A stretch of DNA of 64,000 bases. Origin: Sphingomonas guangdongensis. Its GTDB lineage: Bacteria > Pseudomonadota > Alphaproteobacteria > Sphingomonadales > Sphingomonadaceae. Shown here one piece after another: positions 27,115 to 36,362 of this stretch. The notes under the pieces were generated by a model. It was not told the origin of the DNA. It saw only the letters and a list, made by a program, of their open reading frames with translations, and searched no databases. Position 1 is the first letter of the stretch. Every line of letters starts with the position of its first letter. Both the position numbers and the translations under genes were made by a program. The DNA lies in contig NZ_OBMI01000003.1 of assembly GCF_900199185.1 (NCBI RefSeq), forward strand, positions 558,001 through 622,000. The letters run 5' to 3'.

Positions 27115-27879
27115 ATGAACGACGACACGCCCAGCCGCAACATCGCGCTCCTGATCGACGCGGACAACGCGTCTTGGCACGCGATCGACCCGGTGCTGAC
27201 GGTGCTGGCCGAGCTCGGCACCGTCAACATCCGCCGCGTCTACGGCAACTGGACCAAGCCCGCGCTGAAGGGCTGGCGCGACATGACGGTCAAGCACGGG
27301 ATCGAGCCGCAGCAGCAGTTCGACCTGACCAAGGGCAAGAACGCGACCGACATGAAGATGACGATCGACGCGATGGACCTGCTGTTCCGCGGGCACGTCG
27401 AGGGGTTCGGGATCATGTCGTCCGACAGCGACTTCATGCCGCTCGCCATGCGGATCCGCCAGGACGGCCTGCCCGTCTACGCCTTCGGCAGTGCGAAGAC
27501 GCCCGAAGCTTTTAAGCAGGCCTGCACCCGCTTTATCGACGTAGACAAGCTCCGGAGCGAGGCAGCCCCCGCTCCGCCCCCGGCCAACGTCGAGGTGCCG
27601 CTCGCCGAGTCGCTGCCCGCCTCGGCCAGTCGCCCCAAGTCCTCGGGCGCGGTCGACGCCGAACTGCTGAAGCTGCTCATCGACAGCTATGATTCGGTGA
27701 AGCGGGACGAGCGCGGCTTCGTCAGCTTGCAGGCAATGGGGCAGCTCGCTGCCAACCGGTCGAGCTTCGACGCCCGCAACTACGGCTACAAGCGCCTGTC
27801 CGACCTGATCGAGGCAGTGCCGAACTTCCAGACGGAGCGACGCGAAGGCGGTCGCGTCTGGGTCAAGCGGGTGCGATAG
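27115..27879 (+). CDS. NYN domain protein with C-terminal OST-HTH/LOTUS domain
   Basis: 254 residues. The N-terminal NYN (PIN-like nuclease) fold shows the acidic residues of ALLIDADNAS, DMKMTIDAMD and IMSSDSDFMPL; a linker of Pro/Ala follows, and the C-terminal part (ELLKLLIDSYDSV to VWVKRVR) matches the OST-HTH/LOTUS RNA-binding domain. It is expected to be an RNA nuclease or RNA-binding protein; target unknown. Same strand as greB and the acidic small protein. Confidence 0.9.
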   Translation: MNDDTPSRNIALLIDADNASWHAIDPVLTVLAELGTVNIRRVYGNWTKPALKGWRDMTVKHGIEPQQQFDLTKGKNATDMKMTIDAMDLLFRGHVEGFGIMSSDSDFMPLAMRIRQDGLPVYAFGSAKTPEAFKQACTRFIDVDKLRSEAAPAPPPANVEVPLAESLPASASRPKSSGAVDAELLKLLIDSYDSVKRDERGFVSLQAMGQLAANRSSFDARNYGYKRLSDLIEAVPNFQTERREGGRVWVKRVR

Positions 27880-28028
27880 CACCGCCTGGCGTGCGGCGGG
27901 CACAACTCACGCCCAACCTCCACCGCGCTGCGACGAATCACGTGGCCTGCCCCTCGCCTCCCGGCTTGGCGAGGCGCACCGTCGCGGTGGCGCGCGGATC
28001 GGACCGCGGCCGTGTGGGAGTAAGATCG

Positions 28029-28307
28029 ATGGGGGTCATGCAGCGGGTGGTGGTCAGCGGGCGCGTCCGCCAGGTCGGCTATCGCGACTGGATCACCCGC
28101 CAGGCCTATCGGTTGGGGATCACCGGCTGGATCCGCGCGCGATCGGACACCAGCGTCGAGATGCTGGCGGAGGGCGATGCGGCGGCGCTGGAGGCCTTTC
28201 TCGCGGCGAGCCGCCAGGGTCCGATGCTCGCACGGGTCGAGGATGTGGTCGCGCAGCCCGCCGACGATCGCGCGGTCCGCGGCTTCACCAAACGCCTGCC
28301 GCTCTAG
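28029..28307 (+). CDS. Acylphosphatase-like protein, catalytic Asn replaced
   Basis: 92 residues of the acylphosphatase fold. The phosphate-binding Arg is present in VSGRVRQVGYRDW, but the catalytic Asn of the usual G-W/Y-x-x-N motif is Ala here (ITGWIRARSDTSVEM). Acylphosphatases hydrolyse carboxyl-phosphate bonds; this copy may be weak or inactive. ATG 28029 gives the usual family length; an in-frame GTG further upstream is possible. Confidence 0.85.
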   Translation: MGVMQRVVVSGRVRQVGYRDWITRQAYRLGITGWIRARSDTSVEMLAEGDAAALEAFLAASRQGPMLARVEDVVAQPADDRAVRGFTKRLPL

Positions 28308-28393
28308 CGTCACTCAGCAACGATTATTGTTGCAGCCGGAGCGCTTGCCGCGCGTTGTTCAGTAGCGTTCGCGTCGATCAGTGTGTGAAGACG

Positions 28394-28606
28394 ATGGCGC
28401 CTGTGGAGTGTGCCGTGTCGTCGTTGCCCGATATTCCGACCGAACTCGATCGATCCTACTTCTACCATCGCGCCAAGACCCAGATCGAACTGGCCGAACG
28501 TGCCGAGAGCGAAGACGCCGTTGCCGCGCACCTCGCGATGGCGGAGCGCTACCTGGAGCTGTGCGACGCTGAAAGGATGATTGCCGACACGCGCGCGGGG
28601 AGGTGA
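28394..28606 (+). CDS. Small conserved hypothetical protein
   Basis: About 70 residues, helical, with the pattern P-D-I-P-T-E-L-D-R-S-Y-F-Y-H-R-A and A-H-L-A-M-A-E-R-Y-L. It resembles small TPR-like proteins that sphingomonads encode in several copies; the role is not known. The start could be ATG 28394 or GTG 28415. Codon use matches neighbours. Confidence 0.6.
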   Translation: MAPVECAVSSLPDIPTELDRSYFYHRAKTQIELAERAESEDAVAAHLAMAERYLELCDAERMIADTRAGR

Positions 28607-28620
28607 AACTTACCTCTAAC

Positions 28621-28823
28621 CGTCACCCCGGCCTTGAGCCCGGGTCCACGGTTCAGCGAACGCCGCCCCATCGGCTTCAGCCGAAGCTCAAGTTTGAGAG
28701 TGCCTCCGGATCAAGTCCGGGGTGACGAAGTACGCTTCCGTGCTCCCGCATAAGCGGGAGCCCAGAGTTACAAGCTACAGCGCGTCTGACCCTTGGCTTC
28801 CGCCTTCGCGGGAGCACATCAGC
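28621..28823. repeat. Palindromic repeat cluster (REP-like) with no gene
   Basis: This 200-base gap contains GTCACCCCGG (28622-28631) and its exact reverse complement CCGGGGTGAC (28717-28726), then a perfect hairpin GCTCCCGC-ATAA-GCGGGAGC (28742-28761) and a related GCGGGAGCAC near 28811. It is non-coding and looks like a mosaic of dispersed palindromes. Confidence 0.6.
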
Positions 28824-30503
28824 TCAGCGCGTCAGCTTCTTGTACGCAAGCGCCGTCGGACGGTCGGCGGCATCTCCAAGCCGCCGCCGCTTGTCCTCCT
28901 CGTACGCCTCGAAGTTGCCTTCGAACCACTCGACGTGGCTGTTGCCCTCGAACGCCAGGATGTGCGTCGCGAGTCGGTCGAGGAAGAAGCGGTCGTGGCT
29001 GATGACAACGGCGCAGCCGGCAAAGTTCTCGATCGCCTCTTCAAGCGCGCCGAGCGTCTCGACGTCTAGGTCATTGGTCGGCTCGTCGAGCAGCAGCACG
29101 TTGCCGCCGCGCTTCAGCATCTTAGCGATGTTGACCCGGTTGCGCTCGCCGCCCGACAGCTTGCCGACGTTCTTCTGCTGATCCTGGCCCTTGAAGTTGA
29201 AGGCCCCGACATAGGCCCGGGTCGACTGGTCGTGCCCATTGACCTTCATGTAGTCGAGCCCGTCCGAAATCTCCTGCCAGACGTTGTTCTTGTCATCCAG
29301 GTGATCGCGGCTCTGATCGACGTAGCCCAAGCGGACGGTCGAGCCCATCTCGATGGTGCCGGTATCTGGCTGCTCCTGCCCGGTGATGAGCTTGAACAGC
29401 GTCGACTTGCCGGCCCCGTTCGGCCCGATCACGCCGACGATGCCGCCCGCGGGCAGCGTGAAGGACAGGTTCTCGAACAGCAGCTTGTCGCCGTATGCCT
29501 TGCTGATGTTCTCGACCTCGATCACCTTGCCGCCCAGCCGCTCGGGCACCTGAATGACGATCTGCGCCTTGCCCGGCGTGCGGTTCTGCTGCGCCTCCAC
29601 GAGTTGTTCGAACTTTGCGATACGCGCCTTCGACTTCGTCTGACGCGCCTTTGCACCCTGGCGGATCCATTCGAGCTCGTTGCGGATCGCCGCCTGGCGG
29701 CCGGACTCCTCGCGCTCCTCTTGCTCCAGCCGCTTCGACTTCTTCTCGAGGTAGGTCGAGTAGTTGCCCTCGTAAGGGAAGTACTTGCCGCGATCGATCT
29801 CCAAAATCCAGCCGACGACATTGTCGAGGAAGTAGCGATCGTGGGTGATCATCAGGACTGCGCCCGCATACTCCTTCAAGTGATTTTCCAGCCACTTGAC
29901 GCTCTCCGCGTCCAGGTGGTTGGTCGGCTCGTCGAGCAGCAGGATCGACGGCTTCTGGATCAGCAGGCGGGTAAGCGCCACGCGCCGGCGCTCACCGCCG
30001 GAAAGATTGTCGACCGGCCAGTCCGACGGTGGGCAGCGCAGCGCCTCCATCGCGACCTCCAGCTGGTTGTCGAGCGTCCAGCCGTCGACCGCATCGATCT
30101 TGCCCTGGAGCTCGCCCATCTCCTCCATCAGCGCGTCGAAGTCGGTGTCGTCCTGCGGGTCGCCCATCTCGGCCGAGATCGCGTTGAAGCGATCGACCAT
30201 GTCGGCGACCTCGCGGGCACCGTCCTTGACGTTCTCCAGCACCGACTTGGACGCGTCGAGCTGCGGCTCCTGCTCCAGATAGCCGACCGTGATGTTCTCG
30301 CCCGGCCACGCCTCGCCCGTGAACTCCTTGTCGACACCGGCCATGATCTTCATCAGCGTCGACTTGCCGGCGCCGTTCGGGCCGACGATGCCGATCTTCG
30401 CACCCTGGTAGAACTGCAGGTTTATGTTGTTCAGCACCGGCTTCGCGGCACCGGGGAAGGTCTTGGTCATGTCCTTCATGACAAAGGCGTATTGGGCGGC
30501 CAT
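28824..30503 (-). CDS. ettA: ABC-F ATPase EttA (energy-dependent translational throttle)
   Basis: 559 residues with two ABC cassettes: Walker A GPNGAGKST twice, signature LSGGERRRVAL and LSGGERNRVNI, Walker B LLLDEPTNHLD and LLLDEPTNDLD, and the EttA arm and P-site tRNA interaction motif in the linker. It binds the ribosomal E site and gates entry into elongation according to ADP/ATP ratio. ATG 30503 gives the typical EttA N-terminus MAAQYAFVMKDM. It diverges from a secreted M28 peptidase. Confidence 0.96.
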   Translation of the reverse strand: MAAQYAFVMKDMTKTFPGAAKPVLNNINLQFYQGAKIGIVGPNGAGKSTLMKIMAGVDKEFTGEAWPGENITVGYLEQEPQLDASKSVLENVKDGAREVADMVDRFNAISAEMGDPQDDTDFDALMEEMGELQGKIDAVDGWTLDNQLEVAMEALRCPPSDWPVDNLSGGERRRVALTRLLIQKPSILLLDEPTNHLDAESVKWLENHLKEYAGAVLMITHDRYFLDNVVGWILEIDRGKYFPYEGNYSTYLEKKSKRLEQEEREESGRQAAIRNELEWIRQGAKARQTKSKARIAKFEQLVEAQQNRTPGKAQIVIQVPERLGGKVIEVENISKAYGDKLLFENLSFTLPAGGIVGVIGPNGAGKSTLFKLITGQEQPDTGTIEMGSTVRLGYVDQSRDHLDDKNNVWQEISDGLDYMKVNGHDQSTRAYVGAFNFKGQDQQKNVGKLSGGERNRVNIAKMLKRGGNVLLLDEPTNDLDVETLGALEEAIENFAGCAVVISHDRFFLDRLATHILAFEGNSHVEWFEGNFEAYEEDKRRRLGDAADRPTALAYKKLTR

Positions 30504-30600
30504 GGGGCTCCAAGCTCCGAGTGGTACAGGTTTGGGGAGAGTTGCCCCGCGATTTAGGGCCGGTCGTGGGCGTTGGCAACGCGGGAGCGGCGCGGTAGCG

Positions 30601-32013
30601 ATGGGGGAGATGACCCACCGCATGCTAGCCGCCGCTGCCGCGGCCCTCGCCCTCCCCACCGCTGCCGTGGCACAAGTGCCCGCCGCCGCACCGGTCACGA
30701 TCGATCCGGCGGTCGCCAAGGCGCGTGATGCCGCACTGGAGGGCGACACGCTCGCCTGGGAGATCGTTGAGGAGCTGACGACCGAAGTCGGACCACGCCT
30801 AGCGGGCACGGAGAAGGAGGCGCAGGCACGCGCTTGGGCCGTCCGCAAGCTCAAGGCGCTCGGCTTCTCCAACGTCCGCGTCGATTCGTTCGAGGTGCAG
30901 GTCTGGGTTCGCGGCGAGGAGCGCGGGGAGATCGTCACGCCCTTCGCGCAGCCGTTGGTTCTGACAGCGCTCGGCAACTCAGGGGCGACGCCGCCTGAGG
31001 GGCTGACCGCGCCCGTCGTGTTCTTCCCAACAATTGCCAATCTGCAGGCGGCGCCCGCCGGTAGCCTTCGCGGCAAGATCGCTTTCGTCAGCCACGCCAT
31101 GACTCGCACGCAGGATGGGTCAAGCTACGGTGCTTATGGCACCGCGCGGCGGATCGGTCCGGCTGTCGCAGCCGAGAAGGGCGCGGTCGCCGTCCTGATC
31201 CGCTCGATCGGAACCGACTCACACCGAATGCCGCACACTGGAGGCACTAACTTCCCAACCGGCATGACCCCGATCCCCGCCGCCGCGCTTTCGATCCCTG
31301 ATGCCGAGCAGCTGGAGCGGGTACTCCAGCGCGGCAAGCCGGTCAGCGTCAAGCTTCTCCTCACCCCACGTCAGACGGGCTTGCGCTCGTCTGGCAACGT
31401 CATCGCAGAAGTGCCCGGGCGTGATCCGAGCGCGGGCACAATCGTGATCGGCGGTCACCTCGACAGCTGGGACCTGGCGACTGGCGCAATCGACGACGGT
31501 GCCGGTGTCGCAATTACCACCGCCGCCGCCAAGCGGATCATGAGCATGGGCCGACCCCGCCGCACGATCCGCGTCGTTTGGTTTGGATCAGAAGAGATCG
31601 GGCTCTTCGGCGGGAATCATTACGCGCTGACCCACAAGGGCGAGCGCCATGCCACCGTGTCGGAGTCGGACTTTGGCGCTGGTCGCATCTGGCAGTTCAG
31701 GACCACCCTCCCAGCCGCTGCCAAGCCGGTGCTGGAGAGACTAACCGTCGCACTCGCGCCACTTGGCGTGCCGCTCAGCACCGCGACCGCGAACGGCGGT
31801 CCTGATGGCGGACCGCTGGCACGGACGGGCGTGGCGGCGATCGACCTGCAGCAGGACGGCACCGACTATTTCGACCTGCATCACACACCAGACGACACGT
31901 TGGACAAGATCGACAAGGGCGCGCTGCGACAGAATGTGGCGGCGTGGACGGCGATGCTGGGGGTCGTCGCGAACGCCCCGGAGACGATCGGCGCCGCCGA
32001 TCCGATACGCTGA
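30601..32013 (+). CDS. Secreted M28 family metallopeptidase (Q-type carboxypeptidase-like)
   Basis: About 470 residues: signal peptide (MLAAAAAALALPTAAVAQ), a protease-associated insert, and an M28 domain with zinc ligands in GGHLDSWDLATGAIDDGAG, the catalytic Glu in FGSEEIGL, an Asp in SESDFGAGR and the final His in DLHHTPDDTLDKI. It would act outside the inner membrane on peptides. Several ATGs (30601, 30610, 30622) could start it. It diverges from ettA with a 97-base gap. Confidence 0.92.
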   Translation: MGEMTHRMLAAAAAALALPTAAVAQVPAAAPVTIDPAVAKARDAALEGDTLAWEIVEELTTEVGPRLAGTEKEAQARAWAVRKLKALGFSNVRVDSFEVQVWVRGEERGEIVTPFAQPLVLTALGNSGATPPEGLTAPVVFFPTIANLQAAPAGSLRGKIAFVSHAMTRTQDGSSYGAYGTARRIGPAVAAEKGAVAVLIRSIGTDSHRMPHTGGTNFPTGMTPIPAAALSIPDAEQLERVLQRGKPVSVKLLLTPRQTGLRSSGNVIAEVPGRDPSAGTIVIGGHLDSWDLATGAIDDGAGVAITTAAAKRIMSMGRPRRTIRVVWFGSEEIGLFGGNHYALTHKGERHATVSESDFGAGRIWQFRTTLPAAAKPVLERLTVALAPLGVPLSTATANGGPDGGPLARTGVAAIDLQQDGTDYFDLHHTPDDTLDKIDKGALRQNVAAWTAMLGVVANAPETIGAADPIR

Positions 32014-32140
32014 CGGTGCCGTAACAAGGCCCGGCTACGCGTGCATTTGCCGATTGACGCGCTGCAACGAAGCCTTATTGCGGCAGCTTCGCGTCGGCAT
32101 TGGGGCCGGTCTCGCGAACGAATTTGCTTGGGAGCAAGAG

Positions 32141-32404
32141 ATGAAGAAGGTCCTCATGGTCGCTGCCGCCGCCGGCCTGATGTCGCTCGCCGCGTGCAAC
32201 TCGCAGCAGGCTGAGCAGAACGAGTCGAACGCCGAGATGATGGCCGACAACATCGAGGCGCAGGCTGACAACCTCGAGGATCAGGCCGACGCAGCGACCA
32301 ACGACGTTGCTGAAGAGGCGCTGGAGAACGCTGCCGACAACGCCGAAGCCGCGGCCGCGAACGTCGAAGAGAACGCCGACAACGAGACCGACCTGCCGAA
32401 CTGA
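32141..32404 (+). CDS. Small Ala/Glu-rich lipoprotein
   Basis: 87 residues. The lipobox is L-A-A-C (MKKVLMVAAAAGLMSLAAC), so the mature protein is lipid-anchored at Cys. The rest is an Asn/Glu/Ala-rich heptad-like helix (repeats of A-D-N and E-A-A-A). GGGAG ribosome site precedes ATG 32141; a hairpin terminator follows. Function unknown; it resembles small coiled-coil envelope lipoproteins. Confidence 0.8.
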   Translation: MKKVLMVAAAAGLMSLAACNSQQAEQNESNAEMMADNIEAQADNLEDQADAATNDVAEEALENAADNAEAAAANVEENADNETDLPN

Positions 32405-32446
32405 GGCAGCCGTCGCGCCGCTTGCAACGGCGGCTGATCGGGTAGG

Positions 32447-32478
32447 AGGGCGCTTTCCGCGAGGAAGGCGCCCTTTCT
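32447..32478 (+). terminator. Intrinsic terminator after the lipoprotein gene
   Basis: 12-bp stem (32447-32458 with 32463-32474, one G-T pair) and a GCGA loop, followed by TTCTCGTT. It lies 42 bases after the lipoprotein stop codon. Confidence 0.75.
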
Positions 32479-32692
32479 CGTTGGAAAACGTCCTGCCGCC
32501 GCGGCGCAGGACGGGACCCTGTCTGTCACGACTAATCGCACCGGCAGCTCCGGCTCAGACAGACATGGATGCCGGCTCAAGTCCGGGATGACGAAAGCAC
32601 GACGCTGCATCGGACGAACACACCGACAAGCGTCACCCTGACTGAACTGGGCCCACAACTGACGTGGTGCCTGCACTTGATGCAGGCTTGCG
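32479..32692. other. Intergenic region with degenerate palindromes, no gene seen
   Basis: Contains an inverted repeat CGTCCTGC..GCAGGACG near 32488-32512 and degenerate copies of the CCGG..GATGAC word near 32570-32595. No open frame has a ribosome site or family similarity. It separates the lipoprotein terminator from the dnaB stop. Confidence 0.4.
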
Positions 32693-34219
32693 TCAGTACT
32701 CCGCGCCGCCCCCGCCGTAGACGTCACCGACATAATCGCTGAAGCGCGTGATCTGCGGTTCGAACTTCATGGTGACCTTGCCGGTGGCGCCGTGGCGCTG
32801 CTTGGCGACGATCAGCTCGGCGAGGCCGTGGACCCGGTCCATCTGTTGCGCCCAGGCGGAATGGTCGTCGAACACGCGGGCATCGTCGCCGTCGTTCGGG
32901 ATCTTAGGCTCGCGCGCGGCGAGGTAATAGTCCTCGCGGTAGACGAACCAAACCATGTCGGCGTCCTGCTCGATCGAGCCCGATTCGCGCAGGTCGGAGA
33001 GCATCGGCCGCTTGTCCTCGCGCTGCTCCACCGCGCGACTGAGCTGCGACAGGGCGATCACCGGCACGTTGATGTCCTTGGCAAGCGTCTTCAGCCCGCG
33101 GCTGATCTCGGAAATCTCCTGCACGCGCCCGTCGCCCGAGCTCTTGGCCGATCCGGTCAGCAGCTGGAGGTAGTCGACCACCACCAGGCCGATCTGGTTG
33201 TTCTGTCGCCGCTGCAGCCGCCGGACGCGGGTGTGCAGCCCCCCGATCGACAGTCCGGCAGTATCGTCGATGAACAGTGGCAGGTTCTCGAGATCAGCGG
33301 CCGCCGCGGCGAGTTGCGCGAACTCCTGCTTGCTGATCTTGCCCATGCGGAGCGCTTCCGAGCTGATCCGCGACTGTTCCGCCAGCACGCGGGTGGCGAG
33401 CTGGTCGGCAGACATTTCTAGGCTAAAGAAGGCGACCTTTGCCCCCACCGACTTCTGCGGAGGAATGCCGAGCCGAATGTCGTCCATCCAGCGCTTGGCC
33501 GCGTTGAAGGCGATGTTGGTCGCGAGCGACGTCTTGCCCATGCCGGGCCGCCCGGCGAGGATGATGAGGTCGCTGTGGTGCAGGCCGCCGACCTTCGCGT
33601 TGATCGAATCGAGCCCGGTGGTGACGCCGGACAGCCCGCCGCCCGCGTTCAGCGCCTTCTCCGCCAGCCGCACGGCCTCGGTCGTCGCCTGTGCGAAGGT
33701 CTTGACCGTGTTGGCGGCGCCGCCGTCGGCCGCGACCTGGAACAGCAGCTCCTCCGCCGCCTCGATCTGCGCGCGCGGGTTCACCTCCTCGCGCGTGTCC
33801 ATCGCCTTGTCGACCAGGGTGCGCCCGACCGTCACCAGCGCCCGCAGCATCGCAAGGTCGTAGATCTGCTGCGCGAACTGCTTGGCGCCGATCAGGCCCG
33901 CGCCACTCCCGGTCAGCTGCGCAAGGTACGCCGGCCCGCCCAGCGCGCGCATCCCCTCATCCCCGTCGAACATGGGGCGCAGCGTGACCGGGGTCGCCAG
34001 CATGTCGTTCTGACGCAGCGAACGCACCGCGGAGAAGATGCGACCGTGCAGCGGCTCGAAGAAATGCTCCGGCTCCAGCCGGTCAAGCACATCGTCGGCC
34101 AGGCGATTATCGATCATCATCGCACCGAGCAGCGCGCCTTCCGCCTCGATGTTCTGTGGCAGCTGGGGTGCGTCGCTCGGCGATGCGGTCGAGTCGGCGG
34201 GTCGGATCAGGGTGGCCAT
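32693..34219 (-). CDS. dnaB: Replicative DNA helicase DnaB
   Basis: 508 residues. Hexameric 5'-3' helicase of the replication fork. N-terminal helical domain (PQNIEAEGALLGAMM) followed by a RecA-like domain with Walker A GRPGMGKTS (about residue 225), SLEMSADQL, Walker B VVVDYLQLL and the DLRESGSIEQDAD arginine-finger region. Length is normal and no intein is seen. It stands alone on the minus strand, diverging from UPF0262. Confidence 0.96.
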   Translation of the reverse strand: MATLIRPADSTASPSDAPQLPQNIEAEGALLGAMMIDNRLADDVLDRLEPEHFFEPLHGRIFSAVRSLRQNDMLATPVTLRPMFDGDEGMRALGGPAYLAQLTGSGAGLIGAKQFAQQIYDLAMLRALVTVGRTLVDKAMDTREEVNPRAQIEAAEELLFQVAADGGAANTVKTFAQATTEAVRLAEKALNAGGGLSGVTTGLDSINAKVGGLHHSDLIILAGRPGMGKTSLATNIAFNAAKRWMDDIRLGIPPQKSVGAKVAFFSLEMSADQLATRVLAEQSRISSEALRMGKISKQEFAQLAAAAADLENLPLFIDDTAGLSIGGLHTRVRRLQRRQNNQIGLVVVDYLQLLTGSAKSSGDGRVQEISEISRGLKTLAKDINVPVIALSQLSRAVEQREDKRPMLSDLRESGSIEQDADMVWFVYREDYYLAAREPKIPNDGDDARVFDDHSAWAQQMDRVHGLAELIVAKQRHGATGKVTMKFEPQITRFSDYVGDVYGGGGAEY

Positions 34220-34329
34220 CGCTCCCCTTCCCCCGGCACAGGCCGTCGCGCAACGCCCGGTGCCGGTGAAAGCTGTGGAAGCCGGGCGAGCCGTTGATTA
34301 GCAACGCCAAAATCCGCATGGGCGGAATC

Positions 34330-34812
34330 GTGGCCGATCCGCGCATCATCGACGTCGAGCTCGACGAGCGAACCATCCTGCGGCGCTCGGCCGACATCGA
34401 GCAGGAGCGCCGGGTTGCGGTCACGGACCTGCTAAAGGGCAACAGCTTTGCGCCCGAGCGGCCGCAAGCGGACGGCTATGCCGGCCCGTACCGCATCAAG
34501 CTGTCGGTCGAGGAAGGGCGGCTGGCGCTGGCGATCCACCGCGCCGACGATACGCACCTGGAAACCCTGGTGCTCTCGCTCGGCCGCTTCCGCCGCCCGA
34601 TCCGCGACTATTTCGCGATCTGCGACAGCTACTTCCAGGCGGTGCGGCAGTCCACGCCGCAGCAGATCGAGACAGTCGACATGGCCCGCCGCGGCATCCA
34701 CAACGAGGCGGCCGAGCTGCTGCGCGAGCGGCTGGCGGGCAAGGTCGCGATCGACTTCGACACGGCGCGCCGCCTGTTCACGCTGATCTGCGTCCTCCAC
34801 ATCAAGGGCTGA
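34330..34812 (+). CDS. UPF0262 family protein
   Basis: About 160 residues. A-D-P-R-I-I-D-V-E-L-D-E and the C-terminal F-D-T-A-R-R-L-F-T-L-I-C-V-L-H mark the alphaproteobacterial UPF0262 family, of unknown function. GTG 34330, preceded by GGCGGA, gives the usual length; ATG 34318 and TTG 34294 are alternative in-frame starts. Two bases separate its stop from cdd, so they form a unit. Confidence 0.88.
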   Translation: MADPRIIDVELDERTILRRSADIEQERRVAVTDLLKGNSFAPERPQADGYAGPYRIKLSVEEGRLALAIHRADDTHLETLVLSLGRFRRPIRDYFAICDSYFQAVRQSTPQQIETVDMARRGIHNEAAELLRERLAGKVAIDFDTARRLFTLICVLHIKG

Positions 34813-34814
34813 CC

Positions 34815-35264
34815 ATGCGTATCGATCCATCCGCGCTGATCGCCGCCGCACGCGCGGCCGCCCGACATGCGCACGCTCCATACTCCCGCTTCGCGGTCGG
34901 TGCGGCGGTGCTGCTCGCTGACGGCACGGTCGTGACCGGCGCCAATTTCGAGAATGCGAGCTACGGCTTGTCGCTGTGCGCGGAGACGGTGGCACTCGCG
35001 ACCGTGAGTGCGCGCGGGCAATTGCGCGAGGTCGTCGCGCTGGCGGTGATCGGCGGCGGCATGGATGCGGCCGGCGTCGCGGCGGGAACGGCGGTAGTGA
35101 ACCCGTGCGGCCGCTGCCGTCAGATCATCAACGAGGCCGCGCAGCTGAGCGGGCGCGACCTGCCGGTGTTCTGCGGCGCGGCGGAGGGTGACGCGATGCG
35201 GACGTATAAGCTGTCGGACCTGCTGCCCGACGCGTTCGGGCCCAAGGACCTGGGCATCGCCTGA
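34815..35264 (+). CDS. cdd: Cytidine deaminase
   Basis: 149 residues. Deaminates cytidine/deoxycytidine to uridine in pyrimidine salvage. Substrate-binding F-E-N-A-S-Y-G-L, zinc motif C-A-E (SLCAETVA) and P-C-G-R-C (VVNPCGRCRQI) are intact, as in the homotetrameric class. ATG 34815 nearly overlaps the UPF0262 stop. It is followed 145 bases later by dcd, so two pyrimidine deaminases are neighbours. Confidence 0.95.
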   Translation: MRIDPSALIAAARAAARHAHAPYSRFAVGAAVLLADGTVVTGANFENASYGLSLCAETVALATVSARGQLREVVALAVIGGGMDAAGVAAGTAVVNPCGRCRQIINEAAQLSGRDLPVFCGAAEGDAMRTYKLSDLLPDAFGPKDLGIA

Positions 35265-35408
35265 ACCTCACCCCGGCGCAGGGTGGGGTCATGTCTGCTT
35301 GAGATTGAACGAGACGGCACCTCAACCGGCCAGAGACATGGATGTCAGCCTGCGCTGGCCTGACAGCGGCCGCTTGCACCCGCCCCCACTCCGGTGCAGC
35401 AGGACGCC

Positions 35409-35963
35409 ATGACCATCCTATCCGACCGTTGGATCCGCCAGGCCGCGCAGGAGCGCGCCATGATCGAGCCGTTCGTGGAGGCGCAGCGGCGCGAGGGCTG
35501 CATCAGCTACGGCCTGTCCTCCTACGGCTATGACGCGCGCGTCGCCGACGAGTTCAAGATCTTCACCAACGTCGATTCGGCGACCGTCGACCCGAAGGAC
35601 TTCGCCGCCAACAGCTTCGTCGACCGCAAGACCGACGTCTGCATCATTCCACCCAACAGCTTCGCGCTCGCCCGCACCGTTGAGTACTTCCGCGTGCCGC
35701 GTGACGTGCTCGTCATCTGCCTCGGCAAGTCGACCTACGCGCGATGCGGCATCATCGTGAATGTGACGCCGCTCGAACCCGAGTGGGAGGGACACGTCAC
35801 GCTCGAGTTCTCCAACACGACACCGCTCCCGGCCAAGATCTACGCCAACGAGGGCGCGTGCCAGTTTCTGTTCCTGCAGGGCGAGCAGCCGTGCGAGACG
35901 AGCTACGCCGACCGCGCGGGCAAGTACATGGGACAGCGAGGGGTCACCCTGCCGCGGCTTTGA
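35409..35963 (+). CDS. dcd: dCTP deaminase
   Basis: 184 residues. Converts dCTP to dUTP for dTTP synthesis. The motifs [24 protein letters not shown] (Ser/Arg/Glu catalytic set), [11 protein letters not shown] and the C-terminal nucleotide-gating [11 protein letters not shown] are all present. ATG 35409 is the family start; five extra codons are open upstream. Confidence 0.96.
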   Translation: MTILSDRWIRQAAQERAMIEPFVEAQRREGCISYGLSSYGYDARVADEFKIFTNVDSATVDPKDFAANSFVDRKTDVCIIPPNSFALARTVEYFRVPRDVLVICLGKSTYARCGIIVNVTPLEPEWEGHVTLEFSNTTPLPAKIYANEGACQFLFLQGEQPCETSYADRAGKYMGQRGVTLPRL

Positions 35964-36362
35964 GGCCACGGCTTGGCAAAAGGGTGGGCGCGACCACTGA
36001 CGGGATCGTACATGAACCCGCGCAGCTCCTGCGCGCACCCGCAGGCGCCCTATCGTCGCGGCCTATCGCTCTGCCGCCGCGCGGTCTCGCGCTTTGATCA
36101 CGCAGAAGCCGCCGTCGAGGTGACTGCCCGGGCACGCGCCGTTCATCACTGAACCAACACCGGCGAGGCGTACAGGCGCGACTGCCGGACCGATCCCGCG
36201 ACCGTACACATAGGCGCCGCACCGCTTGGCTCCTCGATCACCGCGCGGAGATCGCGACAGACCGCTGTCATCTCGGCAGCGGGCACCTGCGTCGCACAGG
36301 CATTGAAGGCGATCAGATACTTCGCCGCTGAGTACCCCGGTAACGGATGGTGCCTGACAGCG
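35964..36362. other. 400-base gap without a convincing gene
   Basis: Between dcd and the next minus-strand gene. A minus-strand open frame covering most of 36146-36362 has Cys-containing, protein-like sequence (YLIAFNACATQVPAAEM) but no start codon outside the neighbouring gene, so it may be a degraded remnant. Nothing else is seen. Confidence 0.4.
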
